Shown here in pieces: positions 32,481-40,667 of a stretch of DNA of 40,787 bases. The translations under genes were made by a program, and so were the position numbers. The notes under the pieces are model-generated. The model was given only the letters and a program-made list of their open reading frames with translations, had not been told where the DNA came from and did not search any database. The DNA comes from a virus: the IMG/VR virus record IMGVR_UViG_3300045741_000195, positions 1 to 40,787 of that record; one strand, given 5' to 3'. How positions within the stretch are numbered: position 1 is the stretch's first letter; the number at the start of each line of letters is the position of its first letter.

Positions 32481-33683
32481 ATGGCAGACGAAATCAAAGA
32501 CGCCGTCGAAGCTATTGAATCAAAAATAAAAGAATTCAAAGCCGATATGACGGAGTCTCAAAAAAAAGAACTTAAAAAGTACACCGATGAACTTGAAAAA
32601 GAAAGGAAAGAGTTCAAGGCAAAGGTGGATGAACTGAATCTGAAAGTTGCCGAAAAAGAAGGAACATTAGGCGATATTCAGCAGGAAGTAAAAGAACTCA
32701 AAGCAAAATCAGGCCGTTTCCGTCCTTCGGCGGGTGGGAAATATGAAGGACTGAGAAACACTATCGCCGATGGTATCGCCCAGGGTATTGCTGAACGTAA
32801 AGCGGATATCATGAAATCTGCATCAGGTGAACTGATGACGCCCCATGAAATAAAGACGGTTGCCGATATTAGCAGTTCAAACCTGACAACGGCCAATTAC
32901 ATTTCGATGCTGGATTGGACAACCGGCATGGAGCCTACAGGTCAGTTTCACTTCAGGAATCTTTTGAATACCATTTTGTCCGATACAGATTTTGTTCAGT
33001 TCCCGCGTGCAAATGTTCCGATAGGGGAAGGTTCATTCGGCAGGCAGGCAACTGAAAATACGGCCAAACGCCAGGTTGACCGTGATTACACAATGGTTAA
33101 TCTTACATTGCTGCCGATGGCCGCTTTCGCTATTTGTTCAAGACAGTCTCTTCGTAATATAATCTTCCTGCAGTCATGGCTGCCTCAGTCAATGATGAAT
33201 CAAATGGAAGAAAGTGAGGACACCGATTTTGCAAATGCGCTGGTAGCTGCAGCAACCGGAAGCACAACAACAACAAAGACGGTAGCAGCGGAAAAGATCA
33301 TTTCGTATCTCAAAAACCTTATACAAGGTAAATTCAACCCGAATGGTGTTGCAGTAGATCCTGACGTATGGGAGGACTTCCTTTCTTTCCGTCCGGGTAC
33401 GAATAAGGAAATGTATTCTTTGCCTTTTGTTGCCGGGGTAACGCCTTCAGGACAGGTAACTGTACTTGGCCGTCCTGTTTATCCGGTTAACTGGTTAACG
33501 GGCCGCAGGGTATTGGTTGGTGATTGGACTAAAGCAGCAATCGTTCAAAGCGAAGGCTTACGTTTGCGTCAATCCGATAGCCACGCATCAATATTTACCA
33601 GCAATGAGATTGCCTTCCTTTTGGAAAGGACCGAAGGGCTGGCGATATTCAGGCCGGATGCGTTCATTACAACGACAGTATAG
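32481..33683 (+). CDS. Major capsid protein (HK97 fold)
   Basis: A 400-residue capsid protein. Residues 1-75 are a charged coiled coil (the delta or scaffold domain, removed by the protease), followed by the HK97-type body with FHFRNLLNTILSDTDFVQFP, MAAFAICSRQSLRNIIFLQ, GVAVDPDVWEDFLSFR and the C-terminal EGLAIFRPDAFI. It builds the head in hundreds of copies. It is followed 27 bases later by a strong terminator, which separates it from the accessory operon. Confidence 0.9.
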   Translation: MADEIKDAVEAIESKIKEFKADMTESQKKELKKYTDELEKERKEFKAKVDELNLKVAEKEGTLGDIQQEVKELKAKSGRFRPSAGGKYEGLRNTIADGIAQGIAERKADIMKSASGELMTPHEIKTVADISSSNLTTANYISMLDWTTGMEPTGQFHFRNLLNTILSDTDFVQFPRANVPIGEGSFGRQATENTAKRQVDRDYTMVNLTLLPMAAFAICSRQSLRNIIFLQSWLPQSMMNQMEESEDTDFANALVAAATGSTTTTKTVAAEKIISYLKNLIQGKFNPNGVAVDPDVWEDFLSFRPGTNKEMYSLPFVAGVTPSGQVTVLGRPVYPVNWLTGRRVLVGDWTKAAIVQSEGLRLRQSDSHASIFTSNEIAFLLERTEGLAIFRPDAFITTTV

Positions 33684-33710
33684 TCTTTTCATGATTGATA
33701 GTGATTGTCT

Positions 33711-33741
33711 ACCGGGGGGGTGGGTAGCCTCCCGGTTTTTT
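33711..33741 (+). terminator. Intrinsic terminator after the major capsid gene
   Basis: ACCGGGGGG (33711-33719) pairs with CCTCCCGGT (33728-33736), nine base pairs with one G-U, and the T tract runs 33736-33741. Partial read-through would set the level of downstream genes. Confidence 0.85.
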
Positions 33742-33777
33742 ATTTTATGGTACGGTAAAGTTTATTATCTTTATTGC

Positions 33778-33862
33778 ATCGTATCACATTGCAATGAATA
33801 AAATCATTCAACTTAAAGCCGGTTCATTCAATACACCTCACTTAATTGTGATGTGATACGAT
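33778..33862. repeat. 12-base perfect inverted repeat before the accessory operon
   Basis: ATCGTATCACAT (33778-33789) and ATGTGATACGAT (33851-33862) are perfect complements 61 bases apart. The sequence between holds a small TGAAT/ATTCA hairpin. TATCTTTA (33766-33773) upstream is a near match to the Bacteroidota -7 element, so a transcript starting near 33780 would begin with the first arm. It could protect the mRNA or bind a dimeric regulator. The rest of the gap 33684-33889 shows nothing else. Confidence 0.5.
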
Positions 33863-33889
33863 ATTGTTTGGATCGGCCTTTTTTATTTT

Positions 33890-34120
33890 ATGAAATTTAT
33901 ACCGATAGAAAAAGCGAGAGGTCTTGAAATTGATCAGCCTGTATTTACTATTGATGCAAACGGTAATTACGGTTACGGAAAATTAATTAAGGAAGAAAAA
34001 ACTGCTAAAGGAATTGAAAGGACATTTGAGATGTCCGCATTTTATCCTGACCCTAATTCAACGGCACCATTATATCCTTATCGTCAAACAAATATTACTC
34101 ACGTCTGTATACCCAAATGA
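33890..34120 (+). CDS. Small protein, first gene of the accessory operon
   Basis: A 76-residue protein, probably a small beta-barrel (LEIDQPVFTIDANGNYGYGK). It is unrecognised. It and the next gene look like small sensor or binding modules placed in front of the glycosyltransferase genes. The stop overlaps the next ATG by four bases. Confidence 0.5.
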   Translation: MKFIPIEKARGLEIDQPVFTIDANGNYGYGKLIKEEKTAKGIERTFEMSAFYPDPNSTAPLYPYRQTNITHVCIPK

Positions 34121-34335
34121 TTCACGAATTAAGAAATACCATTGCGGTTCATACGCCTTTAGGTTTAGGAACGGCAATCGCATGGATTGATTATGGTTGC
34201 GAAGTCAATACAGTTTGGAAAATTCGTTTAAATGATGGTAGAGTAAGAAATTTTTACGACGATGATATACTGATGTATGAAAATAAAATGAACGGTGAGC
34301 CTGAAATTATTATTCCAAAAACATGGAAAAAATGA
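34117..34335 (+). CDS. Small protein of the accessory operon
   Basis: A 72-residue protein with the beta-barrel-like pattern GLGTAIAWIDYG...WKIRLNDGRVRNFYDDDIL, as in small SH3-like proteins. It is unrecognised. Four-base overlaps on both sides place it firmly in the operon. Confidence 0.5.
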   Translation: MIHELRNTIAVHTPLGLGTAIAWIDYGCEVNTVWKIRLNDGRVRNFYDDDILMYENKMNGEPEIIIPKTWKK

Positions 34336-34973
34336 GTGAATGGAACTTAATATCATCGGCTTATTGCCTAAATCTTGATCGTAACGTTCAACGATGGATA
34401 GACAGTTCAATCCAATTTCATAATGTGGGGCTGTATAATGTTGAACGAATTAATTGTATTGAATCTTTGGAAAACCGTTATCTGTCATTTAATAAGTCAC
34501 ACTACGATACGGTTAAAAAGGGTTATGAGACCGGTCAGCCATTTGCCATCTTTGAGGATGATATAATTTTTGATCAGCTATGGAAATATATTGCGGAGGG
34601 TTCGAATCAACTTCCTGAAAATTGGGACGCCCTTTATCTGGGTGCGAATATTTGCGGTGAATGGTCAATGCCAGAAAGGTTCAGTAGCCATCTTTCCCGG
34701 TTGCCTAATGCCTGGCAAAGCCATGCGATTATTTATTCGATGAAGGGAGCAAAGTTTGTTATTGATAACTTTAATCCTGACACATTCCCGGTATATGATG
34801 AATGGTTGCGGGTTAATATGATGCCGATGGGTAATGTTTACTTATTAACGCCAATGATATGCTACCAGCGCCCGATATATTCGGACATTTGGCAGACGGA
34901 AACGAATTATACGGCTGTTCATTTTGCGGGAAATAAATATTTAATGAACAGGGATAAATTTGCAGCTATATGA
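34332..34973 (+). CDS. Glycosyltransferase, GT25-like
   Basis: A 213-residue protein; the ATG at 34332 (MSEWNLISS) forms an ATGA overlap with the previous stop and is preferred to the ATG at 34323. The pattern AYCLNLDRNVQRW near the start, FAIFEDDIIF at 72-80 (the acidic metal-sugar motif) and WDALYLGANICG fit glycosyltransferase family 25, which adds hexoses to lipooligosaccharide or protein glycans. It is the first transferase of the cassette and is short but seems complete. Confidence 0.75.
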   Translation: MSEWNLISSAYCLNLDRNVQRWIDSSIQFHNVGLYNVERINCIESLENRYLSFNKSHYDTVKKGYETGQPFAIFEDDIIFDQLWKYIAEGSNQLPENWDALYLGANICGEWSMPERFSSHLSRLPNAWQSHAIIYSMKGAKFVIDNFNPDTFPVYDEWLRVNMMPMGNVYLLTPMICYQRPIYSDIWQTETNYTAVHFAGNKYLMNRDKFAAI

Positions 34974-35707
34974 TACACTTTATTACTTATAGCGGTGACA
35001 ATATGAGCCGAAGCCGGGAGGTGTGTGTACAGGCTGCTAAAGAGCATGGGGCTGTTGTTATACATGAATATACAAATGCAGATATTGATAACCATTTTTA
35101 TATAAATAACATCGATATCCTAAACGAAACTCGTGGTATCGGTTTTTGGTTATGGAAGCCATATTTTATTAACGAAATTATTTTAGCTTTAAATGATGGC
35201 AATATTCTTATTTACTGCGATGCCGGGGTAAAGATTATTGAGAATGTAAACAGGATTATTGAAGTCATGGATCAGGACATTTTCCTTTTCTCAAATGGGC
35301 ATCAGCACATTCATTGGTGTAAGGCCGATGTTATGCAGGCTATTTTAGGCAGGCAGATTGACGATACGGTTCAACAGGTACAGGCTTCAGTAATATTTTT
35401 TAAGGTCAACCGGAACACAAGGAACTTAGTTAAAGAATGGTTACTATGGTGCCAGATGCCGGGGTTTATTGATGATAGTCCTTCTAAATTACCCAATCAC
35501 CCGGAGTTTGCACAACATCGTTACGATCAGGCAATACTTACCTGCATGGCTATTAAATATGGCTATAAACAGCATTGGTGGGCAGATAAGTTGTGGTATG
35601 AATCGCAGCGTTACCGATGGCCAGAAGATCATTACCCGGTAATGTTTGAACATCACAGGAAAAGAAATCAGGGCGCAAAAACTAATCCGGAGGGTCCGAC
35701 ATGGTAA
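34970..35707 (+). CDS. Glycosyltransferase-like protein
   Basis: A 245-residue protein with RGIGFWLWKPYFI (about 55-67) followed by LIYCDAGVKI (about 82-91). The first motif and a DAG in place of DxD are typical of a group of putative GT-A glycosyltransferases in bacterial surface polysaccharide loci. FFKVNRNTRNLVKEWLLWCQ follows. The donor and acceptor are unknown. It overlaps both neighbours by a few bases. Confidence 0.7.
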   Translation: MIHFITYSGDNMSRSREVCVQAAKEHGAVVIHEYTNADIDNHFYINNIDILNETRGIGFWLWKPYFINEIILALNDGNILIYCDAGVKIIENVNRIIEVMDQDIFLFSNGHQHIHWCKADVMQAILGRQIDDTVQQVQASVIFFKVNRNTRNLVKEWLLWCQMPGFIDDSPSKLPNHPEFAQHRYDQAILTCMAIKYGYKQHWWADKLWYESQRYRWPEDHYPVMFEHHRKRNQGAKTNPEGPTW

Positions 35708-35889
35708 TAAGAACTGAACTTTGTCAAACTAAAGACACCTATATTGAAATATTACAGGTAGTAATGTCCTCGGAAATAGACCGGGTGGCGCCTATAATAG
35801 TATGTGGTATTTTTAAAATAAAACCAAAGGATGGGTATTCTATTAATGATCTTTGGCTAAAAATAGTTCACGCTTATGATAATAGGTAA
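35701..35889 (+). CDS. Small protein of the accessory operon
   Basis: A 62-residue protein of unknown function (YIEILQVVMSSEIDRVAPII). It overlaps the preceding gene by 7 bases and the next by 14, so it is likely translated. No motif is recognised; it may be a remnant of a larger enzyme. Confidence 0.4.
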   Translation: MVIRTELCQTKDTYIEILQVVMSSEIDRVAPIIVCGIFKIKPKDGYSINDLWLKIVHAYDNR

Positions 35890-36382
35890 CGGCGATATAG
35901 CAAGTGCAATAATAGACAGGGAAGATGTCAACTTTTTTGCCTCCGGTGTAAGTAATTCAGCCTGCACAGATTTTAAACAATTTAACCGGGAAATAACGTT
36001 ATTGGATAAAATGCCTAAACACGTTCACGTAGTTTATTTTTCATCACTTTGCATTTATTACAGCCCTTCGTTTTATGCCAATCACAAAAAAATGATGGAA
36101 AGGATTGTAAGAACCTCATTTGATTCCTATACTATTGTGAGGCTGGGAAATATTTCGTGGGGAATTAATCCAAATACATTTATTAATTACTTAAAAGCGC
36201 ATCTTGAAGCTGAGATACAGAATGTTTATAGGCATATAATAGACAAAGAGGAATTTCAATACTGGCTTTCAATGATAAGGGTAGGAGAAAGGGATATTAT
36301 GAATGTCCCTGGTAAAATGGTTTGGGTGCCTGATTTTGTCATGGATCTAAAAATTAAAACTATTGGAAACAGTCAGTCTTAA
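35876..36382 (+). CDS. Short NAD(P)-dependent epimerase/dehydrogenase-like protein
   Basis: A 168-residue protein with a Rossmann start MIIGNGDIASAI (GxGxxA at the very N-terminus), VVYFSSLCIYY with Ser56 or Ser57, and YANHK with Tyr67 and Lys71, the YxxxK pair of short-chain dehydrogenases. It is much shorter than sugar epimerases of this superfamily (about 300 residues), so it may be a minimal or reduced form. In this context it would convert a nucleotide sugar or act on the glycan. It overlaps neighbours on both sides. Confidence 0.6.
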   Translation: MIIGNGDIASAIIDREDVNFFASGVSNSACTDFKQFNREITLLDKMPKHVHVVYFSSLCIYYSPSFYANHKKMMERIVRTSFDSYTIVRLGNISWGINPNTFINYLKAHLEAEIQNVYRHIIDKEEFQYWLSMIRVGERDIMNVPGKMVWVPDFVMDLKIKTIGNSQS

Positions 36383-36908
36383 TCAGGATTCATTGCGCGA
36401 ATGGCAGAATGAGGACATGGAACTTCTGCGTTATACCTATGAACTTTACCCTGAAGATTTTGTACTTGATATAGGAAGTTATTTAAAAGAATGGGGCAAT
36501 GAGATTGTTAAGCGTTATGGTTGTTCGGTAGAATATTTCGACGCGCTGGATAATAAAGCGGCATGGATTTTTGACGGCAAGTTATCTTTCGGAGGCGCTT
36601 ATTATTACACCTCAATGTTTGCCGAAGAAAAAACGGTAGAATATAAATGTGTTGATATTGCTCCTTACCTGAATAAAGAAATCAGGCTGGTTAAGATAAA
36701 CATTGAAGGCGGCGAATACCAGTTATTGGATTACATTATTGAAAAAGGATTGATGAATAACATCGTAGATTTGCAGGTGCAGTTTCATTTAGTGGAGGGC
36801 GCTGATAGTGAAAGGGAATATGAGTTATTGGCCAAACGGTTATCGGTTACCCATGACTTAACATGGCGTTATCCTTTTTGCTGGGAGAATTGGACGATTA
36901 AAAAATAA
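36363..36908 (+). CDS. FkbM-type methyltransferase
   Basis: A 181-residue protein with a TTG start (an ATG is present at 36417). EDFVLDIGSY (about 31-40) is SAM motif I and VKINIEGGEYQLL (about 110-122) is the FkbM signature (normally D-E-G-x-E). FkbM enzymes usually put methyl groups on sugar hydroxyls. It is the first of two methyltransferase-like genes in a row. The 20-base overlap with the preceding gene supports coupled translation. Confidence 0.7.
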   Translation: METVSLNQDSLREWQNEDMELLRYTYELYPEDFVLDIGSYLKEWGNEIVKRYGCSVEYFDALDNKAAWIFDGKLSFGGAYYYTSMFAEEKTVEYKCVDIAPYLNKEIRLVKINIEGGEYQLLDYIIEKGLMNNIVDLQVQFHLVEGADSEREYELLAKRLSVTHDLTWRYPFCWENWTIKK

Positions 36909-36910
36909 CT

Positions 36911-37477
36911 ATGCTATCATTCGCAGAAAAATATGGTGATAATGTTACAAGTCAATTCGGGGAGAATAGAATTATTGACGAATGTATTAAACGGATTCAG
37001 CCTGAATTAAAAATTGCCGTTGAATTCGGGGCGCCAGACAGAATGTATTGCAGTAATATTTATCCGCTTATCGGTAAAGGATGGGATTGCTATTATTTCG
37101 ATGATAAAACGAATGACCCCTATGTTACTAAAAAATTAATAACCGTTGATAATATAAATGGCTTGCCAAAGTGCTCGGTGCTTTCAATGGACACAGACGG
37201 GGCCGATTATTATTTGTGGCAGGCATATAACGGGCAACCAGATATTGTTGTAATTGAGATCAATAGTTCACTTCCGCCGATGGTAGATCATGTAAGCATG
37301 GAGAAGGGAGCCAGCTATATATCAATGCTTACTTTGGGAATCAGTAAAGGTTATTTTTTATTATGTCATACAGGGAATATGATTTTTATTTTGAATAAAC
37401 ATCGATATATGTTTCCTGAAATAAAAGGCGATGGAATAGAAAACTGGGAAGATTACTTTAATAAATCCTGGCAATGA
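36911..37477 (+). CDS. Second methyltransferase-like protein
   Basis: A 188-residue protein that begins with SQFGENRIIDECIKR, then AVEFGAPDRMYCSN (motif-I like) and SVLSMDTDGADYYLWQA, VVIEINSSLPP. This pattern resembles FkbM-like methyltransferases found in glycan loci (usual form S-I-D-x-D-G-x-D-y). It is distinct from the upstream gene. Target unknown; sugar O-methylation is an inference. Its stop overlaps the next start as ATGA. Confidence 0.55.
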   Translation: MLSFAEKYGDNVTSQFGENRIIDECIKRIQPELKIAVEFGAPDRMYCSNIYPLIGKGWDCYYFDDKTNDPYVTKKLITVDNINGLPKCSVLSMDTDGADYYLWQAYNGQPDIVVIEINSSLPPMVDHVSMEKGASYISMLTLGISKGYFLLCHTGNMIFILNKHRYMFPEIKGDGIENWEDYFNKSWQ

Positions 37478-38241
37478 TTACCTCAAAATCACTTTCATCG
37501 GGCGGGCTCGGCAGGATGGGCAATCAAATGTTCACCATTGCCGGGTGTATCGGAATTGCGCTTAGATCGGGGCAGTCCTATGCCTTCCCCGCATGGATAA
37601 CGAAAGACAATGAGATATTCGGACAAAAGCCAGATAATATTAACGATTACCTGGTTAAGTCTTTACCTCCCCTTGCGGATTGGAGTAACTTTTTGGACTA
37701 CGGTTACTTTTGGGGTTATAAAGACGTTTATTTGCCGATTGGCAACTGGTCGATAGATGCGCATATGCAATCAGAAAAATTCTTTAAATCTTATATAAGG
37801 ACAATACGGGAAACATTTACTTTCAAAGATGAACCAGAACAGAATGACTATGTGGCGATTCATTACCGGGCCGGTGATTATATAGATAACCCTGACGCCC
37901 AGCATCCGAGATGTTCTAAAGAATATTATGAAAAGGCAATAGCATTATTCCCGGAAGAAAATTTTTTTGATGTTTATACAGACGATAAAGAAGCATTCAC
38001 CGGTTTGGGAATAAAAGCAAATTTCCGGTTTAACGGAAGATCAAATTACATAGATGATTTTAAATATTTAAAAAGATCAAAATCTTTCATTTGTGCAAAC
38101 AGTTCTTTTTCTTTAATGGCGGCAATATTGGGAGATCATCCTGAAAAGAAGATTGTTTGCCCTCGAAGGTGGTTCGGTTCACAGATGCCGCCAGAATTTA
38201 ATACCGATGATATTTACCCCGAAAACGCTATTATACTTTGA
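37474..38241 (+). CDS. Glycosyltransferase family 11 (fucosyltransferase-like)
   Basis: A 255-residue protein with LGRMGNQMFTIAG (residues 12-24) and YVAIHYRAGDYI (126-137, the HxRxGD motif), then a C-terminal FICANSSFSLMAAIL. These are the three hallmarks of GT11 alpha-1,2-fucosyltransferases and relatives, which use GDP-fucose. It is slightly shorter than typical members (about 290). The GDP-fucose would come from the host, as no synthesis gene is seen here. Confidence 0.85.
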   Translation: MITSKSLSSGGLGRMGNQMFTIAGCIGIALRSGQSYAFPAWITKDNEIFGQKPDNINDYLVKSLPPLADWSNFLDYGYFWGYKDVYLPIGNWSIDAHMQSEKFFKSYIRTIRETFTFKDEPEQNDYVAIHYRAGDYIDNPDAQHPRCSKEYYEKAIALFPEENFFDVYTDDKEAFTGLGIKANFRFNGRSNYIDDFKYLKRSKSFICANSSFSLMAAILGDHPEKKIVCPRRWFGSQMPPEFNTDDIYPENAIIL

Positions 38242-39299
38242 ATATACTTGCCTCCGTTCACCTTTATTTACCTACCCATAACTGCGGAAGTGAGGCAATG
38301 CTTCACCATGTCTTTAAATACCTTATTTCAAAAGGACATCATTGCCGTGTTATCCTTCACAGAGATTTAGACATAGCAACTCCTTATGAATGGGAAGGCG
38401 TTGAAGTATTCGGGTCAAAGCCGGGGACTATGGCAGATACCTATCGGTGGGCAGACGTGATTATTACTCATCTTGACTTTACTCAGTTTACTATCGTGAT
38501 GGCAAGGGAAGCCCGGCGTCCACTGGTTCATTTCGTTCATAACGATATTCCTTATAGTTCAATAGTAAATAATTTTGGTGGCGTTTCAGCAGTCTATAAT
38601 TCAGAATGGATAAAAGAAAAGATCGGTTATACGATACCTGGGTTCGTTCTACATCCTCCCTGCGATGTGGCCTTTTATGATACCGGGGCAACGGTTAAAG
38701 AACTTTTTGACCGGGAATATATTACCCTTATTTCTTTAAATGAACGAAAGGGGGGCCATTTTTTTTACCAAATCGCAAAGGAGATGCCGGATAAAAAGTT
38801 TATGGGTATAATAGGCAGTTATGATAATCCGGGTCCGCTTAAAAAAACTCAGGTAGATATTATTAATGAACTGGTACAGTTACCCAATTTTACCCTTGTC
38901 GCAAATACACCGGACATTATTTCATCCTATAAAAAGACGAGGATTTTACTAATGCCCTCTGACTACGAAAGCTGGGGCAGGACGGCTACTGAGGCGATGT
39001 GTTCTGGGGTCCCGGTGATCTGCACCCCAACACCTGGACTAAAAGAAAACTGCCGGGATGCGGCTGTATATATCGGCAGACCCATTGAAGATTGCAAACC
39101 CGGAGATGCACAGGTCGAACTTGGCGAGGTGAAAGACTGGGTTAAGGCTATCCGCAAATTTGATGACTTTAATTACTACGAAAAATATTCGTTACTTTGT
39201 AAAGCGAGAGCAAAAGAACTTGACCCATTAAAAGAATTGGAAGCCCTCGAAAATTTTCTACATGACAGGAAATTTGATTATAGATTGCAAACGAGTTGA
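38238..39299 (+). CDS. Glycosyltransferase family 4
   Basis: A 353-residue GT-B glycosyltransferase with a TTG start that forms a TTGA overlap with the previous stop; no ATG fits better. LPTHNCGSEAMLHHVFKYL near residue 15 is the N-terminal donor loop; ITLISLNERKGGHFF, then PSDYESWGRTATEAMCSGVP with Glu244 and Glu252 (Ex7E), are typical of GT4 enzymes. Its last 38 bases are also the first of the head-tail connector gene, which couples the sugar operon to virion assembly. Confidence 0.88.
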   Translation: MNILASVHLYLPTHNCGSEAMLHHVFKYLISKGHHCRVILHRDLDIATPYEWEGVEVFGSKPGTMADTYRWADVIITHLDFTQFTIVMAREARRPLVHFVHNDIPYSSIVNNFGGVSAVYNSEWIKEKIGYTIPGFVLHPPCDVAFYDTGATVKELFDREYITLISLNERKGGHFFYQIAKEMPDKKFMGIIGSYDNPGPLKKTQVDIINELVQLPNFTLVANTPDIISSYKKTRILLMPSDYESWGRTATEAMCSGVPVICTPTPGLKENCRDAAVYIGRPIEDCKPGDAQVELGEVKDWVKAIRKFDDFNYYEKYSLLCKARAKELDPLKELEALENFLHDRKFDYRLQTS

Positions 39300-39915
39300 A
39301 AGCAACCCAACGGAGCCGGTTACGGTTCAGGATATTAAAGACCATTTAATTATTACATCATCCGACGACGACGCCTTACTGGCGAGGATGAATATACAAT
39401 GCCGGAAGGCTATCGAAGATTATTGTAATATCTCAATAGTTCCAAAAACAATTACTCTTATTGCCGATTTATATAAGGATTGGGAGTTGCCTTATGGCCC
39501 TGTGACAGGTATTTTGGGCGTTCAAACCAGAACAGGAAATGAAGGTAGCGGTCCGGGGACATATAGCACTTTAACTTCGGGCTGGACGACCGACGGCAAT
39601 GAATTCCTGACCTTTCAGCCTGCAAAGATTGGCAACTTTAATCCGGGTGCCCCTTTTGTCGGATATTTTCAATGGGGACCGTATGCAACGCCGTCGAGAC
39701 CGCAGAGTTATGCAAACAGGTATAAGATAACTTATACTGCAGGCTATTCACCGGTTCCTGATGGGCTGAAGTTGGCGATATTAAATGAGATTGCTTATCG
39801 GTATGAAAATAGGGGTGGTGATCCAAATTTAAGGGCATCTGCATTCACCCAACAAGGAGTATGTGAGCCCGCCCGGATATTAGCTGATCCTTACTTACGT
39901 CAATTATGGTTTTAG
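39262..39915 (+). CDS. Head-tail connector protein (gp6-like)
   Basis: A 217-residue protein. EPVTVQDIKDHLIITSSDDDALLARMNIQCRKAIEDYCN is the standard start of gp6-like (QLRG) adaptors that join portal and tail. The C-terminal half YKITYTAGYSPVPDGLKLAI and AYRYENRGGD is equally typical. The start lies within the glycosyltransferase gene in another frame. It overlaps the next gene by ten bases. Confidence 0.85.
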   Translation: MTGNLIIDCKRVESNPTEPVTVQDIKDHLIITSSDDDALLARMNIQCRKAIEDYCNISIVPKTITLIADLYKDWELPYGPVTGILGVQTRTGNEGSGPGTYSTLTSGWTTDGNEFLTFQPAKIGNFNPGAPFVGYFQWGPYATPSRPQSYANRYKITYTAGYSPVPDGLKLAILNEIAYRYENRGGDPNLRASAFTQQGVCEPARILADPYLRQLWF

Positions 39916-40667
39916 AAAACTTTTCCATAGGGCAGATGCGTTCAAAGGTGACGTTCATGGTAAACAATGCGGCAACCAGTGCAAGTATTACAAGAGACGA
40001 AGTTATTACCGGGGGCAAAAATGATTTTTATTCAGTATTACTTGTAACCCGTGGAAGGATGCGGAATAAAAGCGGAAGTCGAGGCTTATTGTTAGGCATC
40101 CTTGAGGTAAAGGATCAATTTGAACTTATCTGCCGATTTCAAAGTTCTTTAGAGGCAAATATAAAGTCGGATACAAAGGTTGTAGTTGATGGGCAGACTT
40201 ACACAATATTTGGATTTAATAAATTTGATGAAATTAATCATCTCTATATTTTTTATTTGAATACTTCCGACGCTCTTATTAATATTTCATCGCCAACATT
40301 AGGTCCAGAATTGATTACAAATGGTGGTTTTACTGGTAATGATAATAATTGGGAAACAGATGGAACGTGGTTCTACGATAATAATAAAATGTCATTTATT
40401 GGAACTGGAGCAATGGGACAATTACGTCAGTTGGGGCCATTAACGGAAGCAACGTTATATAGATTATCATTTAATATTACTGGAACAGTTGGGTTTGTGA
40501 CTGCTATTATTGGTTCGATTGGTACAAACTCTCATAAATCTTTTAATGCTGGTGATGGTAATGTTTATTTTGATGCAATATGGACAGAGGGGTATAAGGT
40601 TACTTTTTTTGCAGGTCTTGGTTTTGATGGATCAATAACAAATGTTTCAGTAAAGAAAATATTATAA
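39906..40667 (+). CDS. Head closure protein fused to a carbohydrate-binding-like domain
   Basis: A 253-residue protein. Residues 1-120 match phage head-closure (head-tail joining) proteins: IGQMRSKVTFMVNN, FYSVLLVTRGRMRNKSGSR, KVVVDGQTYTIFGFNKFDE. Residues 135-253 form an extra jelly-roll like domain, starting LGPELITNGGFTGNDNNWET, which resembles carbohydrate-binding modules added to virion and surface proteins. The family normally ends near residue 120. The extra domain would be exposed at the neck. Its stop overlaps the gp10-like start. Confidence 0.75.
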   Translation: MVLENFSIGQMRSKVTFMVNNAATSASITRDEVITGGKNDFYSVLLVTRGRMRNKSGSRGLLLGILEVKDQFELICRFQSSLEANIKSDTKVVVDGQTYTIFGFNKFDEINHLYIFYLNTSDALINISSPTLGPELITNGGFTGNDNNWETDGTWFYDNNKMSFIGTGAMGQLRQLGPLTEATLYRLSFNITGTVGFVTAIIGSIGTNSHKSFNAGDGNVYFDAIWTEGYKVTFFAGLGFDGSITNVSVKKIL

